64,000 bases of DNA from an uncultured Clostridia bacterium (lineage in GTDB: Bacteria > Bacillota > Clostridia > TANB77 > CAG-508), in assembly GCA_934162535.1 (NCBI GenBank), contig CAKPJC010000001.1, positions 67,206 to 131,205 on the forward strand, written 5' to 3'. Positions 52,881-62,954 of the stretch are shown here, piece by piece. Numbering within the stretch: position 1 is the stretch's first letter; each line of letters opens with the position of its first letter. A program made the position numbers and the translations under genes. Under the pieces are notes generated by a model. The model saw nothing but the letters and a program-made list of their open reading frames with translations. It was not told the DNA's origin and made no database searches.

Positions 52881-55235
52881 AATATTGCCTTCTTTTAAAT
52901 ATACAATTGTAACACCCATTTCACCTTCTCCAAAAGTACCTAATCTAAACGAATCAACCACTTTATTAGTTTTTAGATATGAATGAATGCCTTTTCTTAA
53001 TGCACCAGTTCCTTTTCCGTGTACAATGCGAACAGTATATAATTTTGAAATAAGACAATCATCGAGATATTTATCTATAATAGGAACAGCTTCGTCAACT
53101 GTAAGTCCAATAACATTAAGTTCAGAATTTACATATTGTGATTTTGATGACTGTTTCGTGTATGAATAACTTTTTTCTATTTTAGTATTATGTGCTTGTT
53201 GTAAATTATTTATATTAATTTTCATTTTTATTGCACCAATTTGAACTTGAACTGTATCATCTTTTGAGATGTTTGACAAAACAGTTCCATTAGAATTTAG
53301 GCTAGTAACAAAAACAGTCATATTTGGTTTAATATCATCTCTTGATATTGAATTAGAAAGATTATTATTATTTTCCACAGTATTATTAAGAGAATTTATT
53401 TTTTTGTTTAATTCGTTCCTAATTTTATTTGCTTCAGAAGCAGAATTTGAAAAATTAATATTTTTTATAAGCTCATTTGCAGTTTCTTTCGCATCAAGTA
53501 GAATTTGTTTAGCCTCTGATTTTGCAGAAGCAATATAATCTTTTTCTTTATTAAATGCTTTTTCATTTTGTTCTTCAAGCTTCTTTTTTAGTAATGCAAC
53601 ATCTTGTAATGTCTCATTTATTTTTTTCTTTTCATTTTCAATTTTCAACTTCTCATCATAAATATTTTTTAAGACATCCTCAAAATTTATAGTATTATTA
53701 TCTATCATAGAAGAAGCATTTTTTATAATATCTTCATTTAAACCCAATTTTCTACTAATTGCAAAAGCATTACTTTTACCAGGAATGCCAACAAGAAGTC
53801 TGTAAGTAGGTTTTAAATTTTCAATATCAAATTCAACACTAGCATTTTTAAAATTTGGAATAACTAATGCATATTTTTTTAATTCTTGATAATGTGAAGT
53901 TGATACAGTTATAGCTCCAAGCTTTGCAAAATATTGTAAAATGCTAATTGCTAAATTAGCACCTTCAATAGGGTCTGTACCTGAACCTAATTCATCAAGT
54001 AAAATAAGACTATTTGATGTTGCCAAATTAATAATTTTTACAATATTACTAATGTGTGCTGAAAAAGTACTCAAAGATTCACTAATACTTTGTTCATCTC
54101 CAATATCAGCAAAAATATTATCAAAAATATAAATACTTGAATTTTCATTAGCAGGAATATTTAATCCACTACATGCCATTACAGTTAAAAGCCCGACAGT
54201 TTTCAATGTTACAGTTTTTCCACCAGCATTTGGACCTGTAATAACAAGATTTGAAAAATCATTTCCTAATTCAATTGATATAGGAACAACGCAATTGCTA
54301 TCTATAAGTGGATGTCTTGCATTTTTTAAATTAATAGACTTTTCTGTATTTATTTTAGGTGTTGAACAATGATGAACTAGAGAATAATGAGCTTTTGCAA
54401 AAATAAAGTCAAGCATACCTATTAATTCAACATTATTTTTTAGTTCTTCAGTATATGGGTATAACAAAGAACTTAAATTTTGTAAAATTTTATCAATTTC
54501 AAGTTCTTCTTCGATATTCATATTTGAAAGTTCATTATTCAAATCAAAAACTGCAATAGGTTCAATAAATACAGTAGAACCACTACTAGAAATATCGTGT
54601 ACAAATCCTTTTATATTATTTCTGTATTCCTCTTTTACAGGAATTACAAAACGATTATTACGTATAGTTACAATATTTTCTTGAATATATTTTGCATATG
54701 TTGAAGAATGAAGAATGGAATTTAATTTTGCACGAATATCTTGTTCAATTTTTTTCTTCTTTCTTCTGATGTCTTGTAATCTTGTTGAAGCATTATCTGC
54801 AATAGTATTTTCATCAATTATAGATTTTGACAATGTTGAGATAATACTTGGATTTGTATATAATGTATTAAAATAATTCTCTATATAATCAAATGTCTCT
54901 GTTTCAAGAAAATCTTTTTCAAAATAGTCTTTTAAATTATTAGATATTTTAAATATATTTAATATCTCTAATAAAGCTTTTATACTCAAAATACCTGAAC
55001 TTTCTAGTGTTTTTAAATAAACTGTTATATCTGAGATTTCATCAATAGGAGGTGTACTATTTCGTTGAATTAAAATAACACCTTGGTTTGTTTCATTAAG
55101 CTCTTTTTCAACTTGTACGGTATTACTTGATGGTCGTAGTTCATTGATTTTTTGTTTACCAATATATGTTTTGCTGTAGTTTGAAAGCTGTTCTAATATT
55201 TTATCAAATTCTAATTTTAATAAGTTGTTGTCCAT
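52878..55235 (-). CDS. mutS2: Endonuclease MutS2
   Basis: 785 residues. MutS-type core with Walker A ITGPNAGGKTVTLKTVG near residue 330 and Walker B LLDELGSGTDP near 410. A long coiled coil follows, then a C-terminal Smr domain with GLTVDEAVPIIDKYL and IVHGKGTGALRKG. MutS2 suppresses homologous recombination, and in Bacillus it also acts on collided ribosomes through its Smr nuclease. Full length and intact. Confidence 0.95.
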   Translation of the reverse strand: MDNNLLKLEFDKILEQLSNYSKTYIGKQKINELRPSSNTVQVEKELNETNQGVILIQRNSTPPIDEISDITVYLKTLESSGILSIKALLEILNIFKISNNLKDYFEKDFLETETFDYIENYFNTLYTNPSIISTLSKSIIDENTIADNASTRLQDIRRKKKKIEQDIRAKLNSILHSSTYAKYIQENIVTIRNNRFVIPVKEEYRNNIKGFVHDISSSGSTVFIEPIAVFDLNNELSNMNIEEELEIDKILQNLSSLLYPYTEELKNNVELIGMLDFIFAKAHYSLVHHCSTPKINTEKSINLKNARHPLIDSNCVVPISIELGNDFSNLVITGPNAGGKTVTLKTVGLLTVMACSGLNIPANENSSIYIFDNIFADIGDEQSISESLSTFSAHISNIVKIINLATSNSLILLDELGSGTDPIEGANLAISILQYFAKLGAITVSTSHYQELKKYALVIPNFKNASVEFDIENLKPTYRLLVGIPGKSNAFAISRKLGLNEDIIKNASSMIDNNTINFEDVLKNIYDEKLKIENEKKKINETLQDVALLKKKLEEQNEKAFNKEKDYIASAKSEAKQILLDAKETANELIKNINFSNSASEANKIRNELNKKINSLNNTVENNNNLSNSISRDDIKPNMTVFVTSLNSNGTVLSNISKDDTVQVQIGAIKMKININNLQQAHNTKIEKSYSYTKQSSKSQYVNSELNVIGLTVDEAVPIIDKYLDDCLISKLYTVRIVHGKGTGALRKGIHSYLKTNKVVDSFRLGTFGEGEMGVTIVYLKEGNI

Positions 55236-55365
55236 TTTTATTCTTCTTTCTTTACTTTTTTGTTATATTATACAAGGTTTTTACCATTTAATCAATATTT
55301 TTAACTTACTAAATTATATATAAAATATTGTACTAAGAAAAGAAATAAAGAATTATAACTGGACA

Positions 55366-56127
55366 ATGCTACTAACTGAAGAAAGCAATGGAAGTACAAT
55401 TACAGATTCAAATGGAAATGATAAAAATGGATATAGAGTTGGAGATACTATTGAATATAGTATAACAATAGAGAATACAGGAGATAAAGAGCTAAATAAT
55501 TTACAGATAAACTTACAGGCAACTGGTAAAAATGGAGAATTAAAAAATGGAAAAGTTACTATCCATAATGATGAAGAATTATTGAGCGTATTATATCCTG
55601 GGGAAACAAAGAGATATATGTTTAGTTATGTGGTTATGGCAGGAGATGGGATAGATGAAGAAATAAATATGAATGCTATTGTAACAGCATATGTTGGTGA
55701 TAATGAGAAAAATACAGTAAAAAAAGAAGCCTCAGTAAAAAGTTACATTGAAATTGAAAACGTAAACGTTGTAAATGTTTCTATAGAAGAGAATTCGGCT
55801 AGTGCATCAGGAAATGGATATTCTATTGGTGAAACAGTAGGATATTATTGCATATTCAGAAATTTGTGTAAGCTAGATATAACTAACGTTGTAATTAAAG
55901 TGGAACTGGAAAGAGAAAATGGAACAAAAGAAAATGTTGAAAACAACATAACATACACAGAAATAAAGGCAAAAGAAAATAAGTCAGCAACCTTTTCACA
56001 TATCATTACAGAAGAAGATGTTTCTGGCTCAAAGGTTAAGAGTATTAATATTATACTTACGGGAATGTATAATGGAGAAAGTATAAGTGAAAAATACATT
56101 TTCGAGGCTTATAAAATACAAACCTAA
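55366..56127 (+). CDS. Fragment of a surface protein with DUF11-like repeats
   Basis: 253 residues with two beta-sandwich repeats: GYRVGDTIEYSITIENTGDK at the start and GYSIGETVGYYCIFRN near 145. Such modules occur in tandem in large cell-wall proteins. Here there is no signal peptide, no anchor, and no good binding site before the ATG. I read it as the remaining C-terminal piece of a larger gene. Confidence 0.55.
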   Translation: MLLTEESNGSTITDSNGNDKNGYRVGDTIEYSITIENTGDKELNNLQINLQATGKNGELKNGKVTIHNDEELLSVLYPGETKRYMFSYVVMAGDGIDEEINMNAIVTAYVGDNEKNTVKKEASVKSYIEIENVNVVNVSIEENSASASGNGYSIGETVGYYCIFRNLCKLDITNVVIKVELERENGTKENVENNITYTEIKAKENKSATFSHIITEEDVSGSKVKSINIILTGMYNGESISEKYIFEAYKIQT

Positions 56128-56129
56128 GT

Positions 56130-56167
56130 TTAAAAAGTGTCGACCAAATTTCTTAAAAAGTGTCGAC
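56130..56167 (+). promoter_or_regulatory. Direct-repeat operator upstream of the DUF4143 ATPase gene
   Basis: TTAAAAAGTGTCGAC occurs at 56130-56144 and again at 56153-56167, 23 bp apart centre to centre, and ends 6 bp before the -35 box. The exact copies and position suggest a regulator binding site. Confidence 0.7.
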
Positions 56168-56173
56168 TGAATA

Positions 56174-56202
56174 TTGACTATTTACCGAAACAATGCTATA
56201 TT
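56174..56202 (+). promoter_or_regulatory. Promoter of the DUF4143 ATPase gene
   Basis: TTGACT at 56174-56179, 17-bp spacer, TATATT at 56197-56202, 20 bp before the start codon. Confidence 0.75.
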
Positions 56203-56222
56203 TAATATAGAGGTGAGAAAAA

Positions 56223-57515
56223 ATGGCAATTGATAAAAAAGAATACAAAAAAAGATTAATAGAAAAAAAACTAGAGGATTACCTATCTGTATTTGGAGCT
56301 GTAAGTATAGAGGGCCCAAAATGGTGTGGTAAAACATGGACATCATTAATGCATTCAAAAAGTGAAATTTATATGGATGATGATGATATAAGAGAAATGG
56401 CAAAAATAGATGTAAAATCGATTTTTAACAATGATATAGAAAAAAGACCACAACTAATTGATGAATGGAGCTTGGTTCCAACGATATGGGATGCTGTAAG
56501 ACGTGAATGTGACAAAACAACAGAAAAAGGAAATTTTATAATAACAGGTTCTACAACATTACCAAACAAAATAATGCAAGAAAAAGTACATCATTCAGGA
56601 GCTGGGAGAATTGGAAGATTAAACATGTATACAATGAGCTTATATGAATCAGGAGACTCATCAGGAAAAGCATCATTAACGAAAATGTTAGAAAACAAAC
56701 AAGAAACATTTAATACAGGCAATGTTGAAATATTGCAAATAGCTAAACTATTAATAAGGGGAGGTTGGCCAGCAAACATAAATGTTGATGAAGATAAAAT
56801 TGGATTAATTCCAAAATCATATATAGAATCAATTTTAAATATAGACATGAATAAAGGGGAAGAAAAAAGAAGAGACAAAAATAAGATGAGAATGTTATTA
56901 AAATCACTTGCAAGAAATGAAGCATCAATAGTTGGAAATAAAACAATAATAAGAGATATTGAGGAATACGAGGATAATACAGAACTATTATCTAGCAGAG
57001 ATACAATAATTGACTATTTAGATGTATTAGACAGATTACATTTAATCGAAAACCAAGAGGCATATGGAGAAAATTACCGTTCACCTAGCAGAGTAGGTAA
57101 ATCTCCAAAGAGACACCTTACAGATCCGTCACTATCATGTGCTTGTTTAGGATTAACACCTGAAAAACTTTTAAGAGACTTAAACACATTTGGATTTATG
57201 TTTGAAGCTTTAGTAGAAAGAGATTTAAGAATCTATATGGACTACCTGGATGGACACTTATATCATTTTAGAGATAATGTAACAGGATTAGAAGTTGATT
57301 CGATTTTAGAATTTCCAGATGGAGAATATGGAGCAGTAGAGATAAAACTTGGATATAATCAAGTTGAGGAGGCAAAGAAAAGTCTATTAACTTTTTACAA
57401 CAGCATGGTAAAAAAACCTTCTTTTATGTGTATTATAGTTGGAAAATGTCCTGCAATAATAAAAGATAGTGAGACAGGTATATATATAGTGCCGATTACG
57501 GCATTAAAACCATAA
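56223..57515 (+). CDS. ATP-binding protein with C-terminal DUF4143 domain
   Basis: 430 residues. An AAA domain with Walker A GPKWCGKTWTS near residue 33, a DEWSLVPTIWDAVRREC segment near 80 and the sensor-like FIITGST near 107, then a DUF4143 domain ending EVDSILEFPDGEYGAVEIKLG. The latter has an E-VD-EIK pattern reminiscent of a PD-(D/E)XK nuclease. These proteins are common, often transferred between gut bacteria, and have no established role; toxin-like or defence functions have been proposed. It has its own promoter with paired operators. Confidence 0.85.
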   Translation: MAIDKKEYKKRLIEKKLEDYLSVFGAVSIEGPKWCGKTWTSLMHSKSEIYMDDDDIREMAKIDVKSIFNNDIEKRPQLIDEWSLVPTIWDAVRRECDKTTEKGNFIITGSTTLPNKIMQEKVHHSGAGRIGRLNMYTMSLYESGDSSGKASLTKMLENKQETFNTGNVEILQIAKLLIRGGWPANINVDEDKIGLIPKSYIESILNIDMNKGEEKRRDKNKMRMLLKSLARNEASIVGNKTIIRDIEEYEDNTELLSSRDTIIDYLDVLDRLHLIENQEAYGENYRSPSRVGKSPKRHLTDPSLSCACLGLTPEKLLRDLNTFGFMFEALVERDLRIYMDYLDGHLYHFRDNVTGLEVDSILEFPDGEYGAVEIKLGYNQVEEAKKSLLTFYNSMVKKPSFMCIIVGKCPAIIKDSETGIYIVPITALKP

Positions 57516-57522
57516 AAAAAGT

Positions 57523-57560
57523 AATAAATTGTAAGAAAAAAAGCTTACAATTTATTTTTT
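57523..57560 (+). terminator. Terminator of the DUF4143 gene
   Basis: AATAAATTGTAAG pairs with CTTACAATTTATT, then TTTT. Confidence 0.88.
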
Positions 57561-57635
57561 ACATAGATATAAAGTTTACAAAAACAGAAAAAAATGATAT
57601 AAATATAAAGAAAAACAGAAAAATGGAGGTAAAAA

Positions 57636-58337
57636 ATGTCATATATAGAATTTAAAAATGTATGTAAACAATACAAAATGGGAGAGATTACTATAGATGC
57701 ATTAAAAAACACTAATTTCAGTATAGAAAAAGGAGAACTAGTAGTAATAGTAGGACCATCAGGAGCGGGAAAAACCACAACCTTAAATATATTAGGTGGA
57801 ATGGACAATGCAACATCAGGGCAAGTAATAGTAGATGGAAAAGAAGTAACAAAACTAAAAAACAAAGAACTAATAAAATTCAGAAGAGAAGACATAGGGT
57901 TTGTATTTCAGTTTTATAATCTAGTGCAAAACCTAACAGCAAAAGAAAATGTTGAATTAGCAACACAGATATGTAAAAAATCATTAAATCCAGAAGAAGT
58001 AATAAAAAAAGTAGGGTTAGAAGAAAGAATGAACAACTTCCCATCACAACTATCAGGAGGAGAGCAACAAAGAGTTGCAATAGCAAGAGCAATAGCGAAA
58101 AATCCAAAACTATTATTATGTGATGAACCAACAGGAGCATTAGATTATAAAACTGGAAAACAAATACTAAAGCTATTACAAGACACTGCCAAAAAAGAAA
58201 ACATGACAGTATTAATAATCACACATAATACAGCATTAGCACCAATGGCAGATAAAGTAATACATTTCAAAAACGGAACAGCAGAAAGTATAGAAATAAA
58301 TGAAAAACCACTATCAATAGACCAAATAGAATGGTAA
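57636..58337 (+). CDS. ABC transporter ATP-binding protein (MacB/LolD type)
   Basis: 233 residues. Walker A GPSGAGKTTTLN near 44, Q-loop FVFQFYNLV near 90, signature LSGGEQQRVAIARA near 140, Walker B LLLCDEPTGALD near 165. It pairs with the FtsX-like permease 15 bp downstream to form an exporter, typically for antimicrobial peptide resistance or lipid/peptide export. Confidence 0.94.
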   Translation: MSYIEFKNVCKQYKMGEITIDALKNTNFSIEKGELVVIVGPSGAGKTTTLNILGGMDNATSGQVIVDGKEVTKLKNKELIKFRREDIGFVFQFYNLVQNLTAKENVELATQICKKSLNPEEVIKKVGLEERMNNFPSQLSGGEQQRVAIARAIAKNPKLLLCDEPTGALDYKTGKQILKLLQDTAKKENMTVLIITHNTALAPMADKVIHFKNGTAESIEINEKPLSIDQIEW

Positions 58338-58352
58338 AAGAAGGGAGAAAGC

Positions 58353-60773
58353 ATGAAAAAAGCACTTGTAAAAGACAGTATAAAAGAAATAAAAAATACA
58401 TTTAAAAGGTTCATATCTATACTGTTAATGGCATTTTTAGGAGTAGGATTTTTTGCAGGAATAAGAGCAACATCGCCAGATATGGTAGATACAATAGACA
58501 AATACTACAAAGACCAAAATGTATATGATATACAAGTAATATCAACACTAGGACTAACACAAACAGATGCAGATGAACTTTCAAAAGTACAAGGTGTAAA
58601 AGAAGTATATTCAACATATGAAGTAGATGGAAAAATAGATGTAGAAAATGAAGAAGTTGTTACAAAAATAATAACATTAGAAGATGTAAACAAACCGATT
58701 TTAATAGAAGGAAAAATGCCAGAAAATGTAAATGAATGTGTAGTAGAAAAATCATTTTTAACAACAAACAAAAAGAATATAGGAGACACAATACAAGTTC
58801 AAATTGAAGAAATTACAAAAATTACAGGAGAAAAAATCAGTTACCTAAAAGAATCTGAATTAAAAATAGTAGGTACAGTACAAAGCCCTGTGTATATATC
58901 AAGAGATAAAGGAACAAGCAAACTTGGAACAGGAAAAATAAACTATTATATGTATATTCCAAGGGAAAATATAAATGTGGACGGAATATATACAAACATA
59001 TATATACAAACAGTAGATGGAGAAAAACATACTACATCAACAACAGAATATGAGGATTATATTGAAGAAATAAAAAGCAATATAGAAGAAATAAAATCAC
59101 CAAAATGGTATATACTAGACAGAAATTCAAATTCAGGATATGTAAGTTTTATACAAGACACAAAAAGCATAGCTAATATAGGAAAAGTATTTCCAATAGT
59201 ATTTTTTATAGTAGCAACACTAATCTCATTAACTTCAATGACAAGGATGGTAGAAGAACAAAGAGGACAAATAGGAACATTAAAAGCACTAGGATACAAT
59301 CAACTTCAAATTTTAGGCAAATACATAATTTATGCAAGTTCAGCATGTATTATAGGAAGCGTAATAGGAATGTGTGTGGGATTCAAAACACTACCAGCAA
59401 TAATATGGAATATGTATATGATGATGTATCAAATGATATGTAATATAGAACTAGAATTCAATTGGAAATATGGAGGAATAGGTTTAATATTAATAAGTAT
59501 CTGTATAATAGGTGCAACAATATATGCAACACTAAAAGAATTAAAAAGTTCACCAGCACAATTAATGAGACCAAAAGCACCAAAGGCAGGAAATAGAGTA
59601 TTGTTGGAAAAAATTCCAATAATATGGAAACATTTAAACTTTAGTCAAAAAGTTACAATAAGAAATATATTCAGATATAAAAAAAGAGTATTTATGACAA
59701 TAATAGGAATATTAGGATGTACATCATTAATAGTAACAGGATTTGGACTAAAAGACTCCATAAAATCAATATTACCAAATCAATTTGAAAATGTATTCAA
59801 TTACGATATGCAAATAAACATAAAAGATGAAACAAGTAAACAGGAAAAAGAAAAATACATAGAAAATATAAAAGAAAAAGAAGAAATACAAAAAGTAGTA
59901 GAGACATATATGATGACAGCCAAAGCAATAAATGTTGATAGAGAAGAAGAAGTACAATTAATAATACCAAAAGATAATTTTGATGGAATAATAAACATAA
60001 GAGATGTAAAAACAAAAGAAGCTCAAAAATTAGAAGAAGATAAAATATATTTAACAGACAAAGTAGCACAATTACTAAAAGTAAAAAATGGGGATACAAT
60101 AACTCTGAAAGATAATGATAACAAAGAATATAAGATACAAATATCAGGAATAGCTGAAAATTATGTATCACATTATATGTATATGTCAAAAGCAACATAT
60201 GAAAAAATATTTGAAAAGCAATTTAATACAAATGTATTATTAACACAAAATCAAAAACTTACAACAGAAAAGGAAGATGAACTTGCAACAGATATAATGA
60301 ATCAAAAAGAAACAAGTATGATAACAAGAACTTCAACAATAATGCAAACATTAGATGATATGCTTAAATCACTAGACTATGTTGTTATAATATTAATAGT
60401 ATCAGCAGGATTGTTGGCATTTGTCGTGTTATATAATTTGGCCAATATAAACATAAGTGAGAGAATAAGAGAGCTTGCAACAATAAAAGTTTTAGGCTTT
60501 TATGACAAAGAAGTATATAATTATATTGGAAGAGAAACAATGATATTAACAATAATAGGAATACTATTTGGATTAGTGGGTGGATATTGTTTAAATTATT
60601 TTATAATGGGAACATGTGAAATAAACATACTAAGATTTACAAAAATCATACATCCATTAAGTTATATTTATGCAATAATAATAACAGCAATATTCACAAT
60701 AATAGTAAATATTGCAACATATTTTTCATTAAAAAAGATAAATATGATAGAAAGTTTAAAAAGTGTAGAATAG
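58353..60773 (+). CDS. FtsX-like ABC transporter permease
   Basis: 806 residues with an N-terminal helix (residues about 18-36), a large extracytoplasmic domain, three helices with an FtsX core near 280-410, a second extracytoplasmic domain and a final FtsX core near 670-800. The two-FtsX layout is that of BceB/MacB-like exporters with tandem permease domains. No two-component system is adjacent in the window. Confidence 0.9.
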   Translation: MKKALVKDSIKEIKNTFKRFISILLMAFLGVGFFAGIRATSPDMVDTIDKYYKDQNVYDIQVISTLGLTQTDADELSKVQGVKEVYSTYEVDGKIDVENEEVVTKIITLEDVNKPILIEGKMPENVNECVVEKSFLTTNKKNIGDTIQVQIEEITKITGEKISYLKESELKIVGTVQSPVYISRDKGTSKLGTGKINYYMYIPRENINVDGIYTNIYIQTVDGEKHTTSTTEYEDYIEEIKSNIEEIKSPKWYILDRNSNSGYVSFIQDTKSIANIGKVFPIVFFIVATLISLTSMTRMVEEQRGQIGTLKALGYNQLQILGKYIIYASSACIIGSVIGMCVGFKTLPAIIWNMYMMMYQMICNIELEFNWKYGGIGLILISICIIGATIYATLKELKSSPAQLMRPKAPKAGNRVLLEKIPIIWKHLNFSQKVTIRNIFRYKKRVFMTIIGILGCTSLIVTGFGLKDSIKSILPNQFENVFNYDMQINIKDETSKQEKEKYIENIKEKEEIQKVVETYMMTAKAINVDREEEVQLIIPKDNFDGIINIRDVKTKEAQKLEEDKIYLTDKVAQLLKVKNGDTITLKDNDNKEYKIQISGIAENYVSHYMYMSKATYEKIFEKQFNTNVLLTQNQKLTTEKEDELATDIMNQKETSMITRTSTIMQTLDDMLKSLDYVVIILIVSAGLLAFVVLYNLANINISERIRELATIKVLGFYDKEVYNYIGRETMILTIIGILFGLVGGYCLNYFIMGTCEINILRFTKIIHPLSYIYAIIITAIFTIIVNIATYFSLKKINMIESLKSVE

Positions 60774-60785
60774 GAGGAATGTAAT

Positions 60786-61106
60786 ATGTTAAAACATATT
60801 GATGAAAACAATTTTAAAAAAGAGGTATTAGAAGCAAAAGGAGTTGTACTTGTGGACTTTTTTGCAACATGGTGTGGACCATGTCAAATGCTTGGACCAG
60901 TCCTTGAAAAAATAGCAAATTCAAGAGCAGAGTTTGACATAGCAAAAATTGATGTAGACCAAATGCCTGAGTTAGCAGTTGAATATGAAGTAGAAGTTGT
61001 ACCAACAATGGTAATATTCAAAGATGGAAAAGTAATGAAAACAATGGAAGGTTGTAGAAGTGAAAATGAAATAATTGAAGAAGTATCAAAATATATGGAG
61101 GGATAG
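60786..61106 (+). CDS. trxA: Thioredoxin
   Basis: 106 residues with FFATWCGPCQMLGPV; the redox pair is in CGPC at residues 31-34. The cis-Pro is in VVPTMVIF. AGGAGG precedes the ATG. It overlaps closely (2 bp gap) with the ferredoxin-thioredoxin-reductase-like gene. Confidence 0.96.
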   Translation: MLKHIDENNFKKEVLEAKGVVLVDFFATWCGPCQMLGPVLEKIANSRAEFDIAKIDVDQMPELAVEYEVEVVPTMVIFKDGKVMKTMEGCRSENEIIEEVSKYMEG

Positions 61107-61108
61107 TA

Positions 61109-61291
61109 ATGAAAGGATATATAATTAATCCAGACAGAGAATATACGAATAAAATAATAGAAGGAATATACAGGAAAAATGGGCATTGCCCTTGTAGACT
61201 TGAAGTAAATGAAACAACATTATGCCCATGTGATCAATTTATAAATGAAAAAATATGCAAGTGTAACTTATATGTGCCAGAAGAAAAATAA
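61109..61291 (+). CDS. Ferredoxin-thioredoxin reductase catalytic chain-like protein
   Basis: 60 residues, with CPC, a second CPC and CKC (CPCRLEVNETTLCPC then NEKICKC). This is the CPC-CPC-CHC-type pattern of the FTR catalytic subunit, which binds a 4Fe-4S cluster next to a redox disulfide. In FTR, electrons from ferredoxin reduce thioredoxin. Being directly after a thioredoxin gene suggests ferredoxin-driven thioredoxin reduction in place of, or beside, an NADPH route. The protein is shorter than plant FTRc and CKC replaces CHC. Confidence 0.75.
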   Translation: MKGYIINPDREYTNKIIEGIYRKNGHCPCRLEVNETTLCPCDQFINEKICKCNLYVPEEK

Positions 61292-61307
61292 AAAAATGCA
61301 TAAACTA

Positions 61308-61336
61308 TTGAAAAAATAAATAATATAGTATATAAT
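61308..61336 (+). promoter_or_regulatory. Promoter of the symporter gene
   Basis: TTGAAA at 61308-61313, 17-bp spacer, TATAAT at 61331-61336. Confidence 0.78.
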
Positions 61337-61398
61337 AACCACAAATCCTGAAGATATAATTATATTTTCAGTTGCCTTTAATGAAATGAGGTAGTATT

Positions 61399-62694
61399 AT
61401 GAAAAACTTTTTAAAAAATTACAAATCAACGATTATATTACTAGTTGCGATAATCGTTGGAGCAATCGTAGGAATCATATTCAAAGAAAAAGCAACTATC
61501 CTTAGTCCTTTAGGAGACATATTTTTAAACCTTTTATTAGTTATAATAGTTCCACTAATATTTTTAACAATAACAACATCAATAGCTAAAATGAAAACGC
61601 CAAAAAGACTTGGCAAAATAATGATAACAATACTAATAGTATTTATCATAACATCAATAGTATCAGTACTAGTAGGGTTACTAAGTACATACCCAATAAA
61701 ACTAGTAAAACCAGAAGACAGCGAAAAAATAAAAGCAACGCTAGAAGAAACAGTTACGGAAGAAGTAACTGACGAAGAGGAAGAAGAGCCAACAATAGCA
61801 GACAGAACAGTAAGTCTACTAACAGTAAATGACTTTAGTAAACTACTATCAAGAGACAACATAATGGCATTATTAGTATTCTCTGTACTATTCGGATTAG
61901 CAATGAACATGACAGGAGAAAAATCAAAACCTGTAACAGATTTCTTAGTATCTGCAACAGAGATAGTAAACAACGTAGTAAAAATAATAATGTACTATGC
62001 ACCAATAGGACTTGGATGTTATATGGCAGCATTAATAGGAAGCTTTGGTGAAACAATAGTAGTGGGGTATTTAAAAACCTTTGTAATATATACAGTAGTA
62101 TCAATAGCATTCTACTTTATAATTTACACACTATATGCATATATAGCAGGTAAAAAAGAAGGAGTAAGAATATTCTGGAAAAACGTATTACCATCAACAC
62201 TAACAGCATTAGGAACATGCTCAAGTGCAGCATCAATACCAGTAAATATTGAATGTAGCAAAAAAATGGGAGTATCAGACGATATTGCAGAAACAACAAT
62301 ACCATTAGGAACAAGCTTCCACAAAGATGGAACAATAATAGGATCAGTATTTAAAATAATGTTCTTAGTATGTTTATTTGGAACAGATTTATCTGCACCA
62401 GGAACAATATTACAAATACTTGGAGTTGCATTAGTAGCAAACTTATTAGTAACAGCAGTACCAATAGGTGGTGGAACAATATCAGAAATGTTAATAATAA
62501 CAATGATGGGTTACCCAGTAGCGGCATTGCCAATACTAACAATAATAGCTACAATAATAGATGCACCAGCAACAGTACTAAATGTAGTTGGAGATACAGC
62601 ATCATCAATGATGGTAGCGAGAGCTGTAGATGGAAAAGAATGGCTTTCTAAAGGAAAAGAACAAGAAATTAATAAAGAAAAAGTAACAGTATAA
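61399..62694 (+). CDS. Dicarboxylate/amino acid:cation symporter (DAACS family)
   Basis: 431 residues, GltP/GltT-type secondary transporter with eight helices and two re-entrant loops. The first re-entrant loop holds LGTCSSAASIP near 275 (Ser-rich tip), then GTSFHKDGTIIG near 305 and GGGTISEML near 360. It imports glutamate, aspartate or C4-dicarboxylates, or serine/threonine, with Na+ or H+. An acidic stretch DEEEEEP lies near 130. Its own promoter and terminator make it monocistronic. Confidence 0.92.
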   Translation: MKNFLKNYKSTIILLVAIIVGAIVGIIFKEKATILSPLGDIFLNLLLVIIVPLIFLTITTSIAKMKTPKRLGKIMITILIVFIITSIVSVLVGLLSTYPIKLVKPEDSEKIKATLEETVTEEVTDEEEEEPTIADRTVSLLTVNDFSKLLSRDNIMALLVFSVLFGLAMNMTGEKSKPVTDFLVSATEIVNNVVKIIMYYAPIGLGCYMAALIGSFGETIVVGYLKTFVIYTVVSIAFYFIIYTLYAYIAGKKEGVRIFWKNVLPSTLTALGTCSSAASIPVNIECSKKMGVSDDIAETTIPLGTSFHKDGTIIGSVFKIMFLVCLFGTDLSAPGTILQILGVALVANLLVTAVPIGGGTISEMLIITMMGYPVAALPILTIIATIIDAPATVLNVVGDTASSMMVARAVDGKEWLSKGKEQEINKEKVTV

Positions 62695-62742
62695 AAAATA
62701 CTGATTATATAAAAATATAAATTAAGAAAAAATAAAGGACTA

Positions 62743-62791
62743 AAAAGAGCTTTCCATAGAGTACTAATGATACTCAAAGGATGGCTCTTTT
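62743..62791 (+). terminator. Terminator of the symporter gene
   Basis: AAAAGAGC pairs with GCTCTTTT; AGAGTA/TACTC pairs inside. Confidence 0.75.
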
Positions 62792-62954
62792 AATATGTTG
62801 CTAATAATAAGTTAGTAAAAGTGTTGACAAATATTTTGATTATGTTAAAATTATTACCAGTAATAGTAAAAAAAGTAATGGTTGTAATTTACATAAAAAC
62901 ATGTTATGATAATTTTGTATGTTACATATAATAAAATAGTAGGAGATGATAAAA

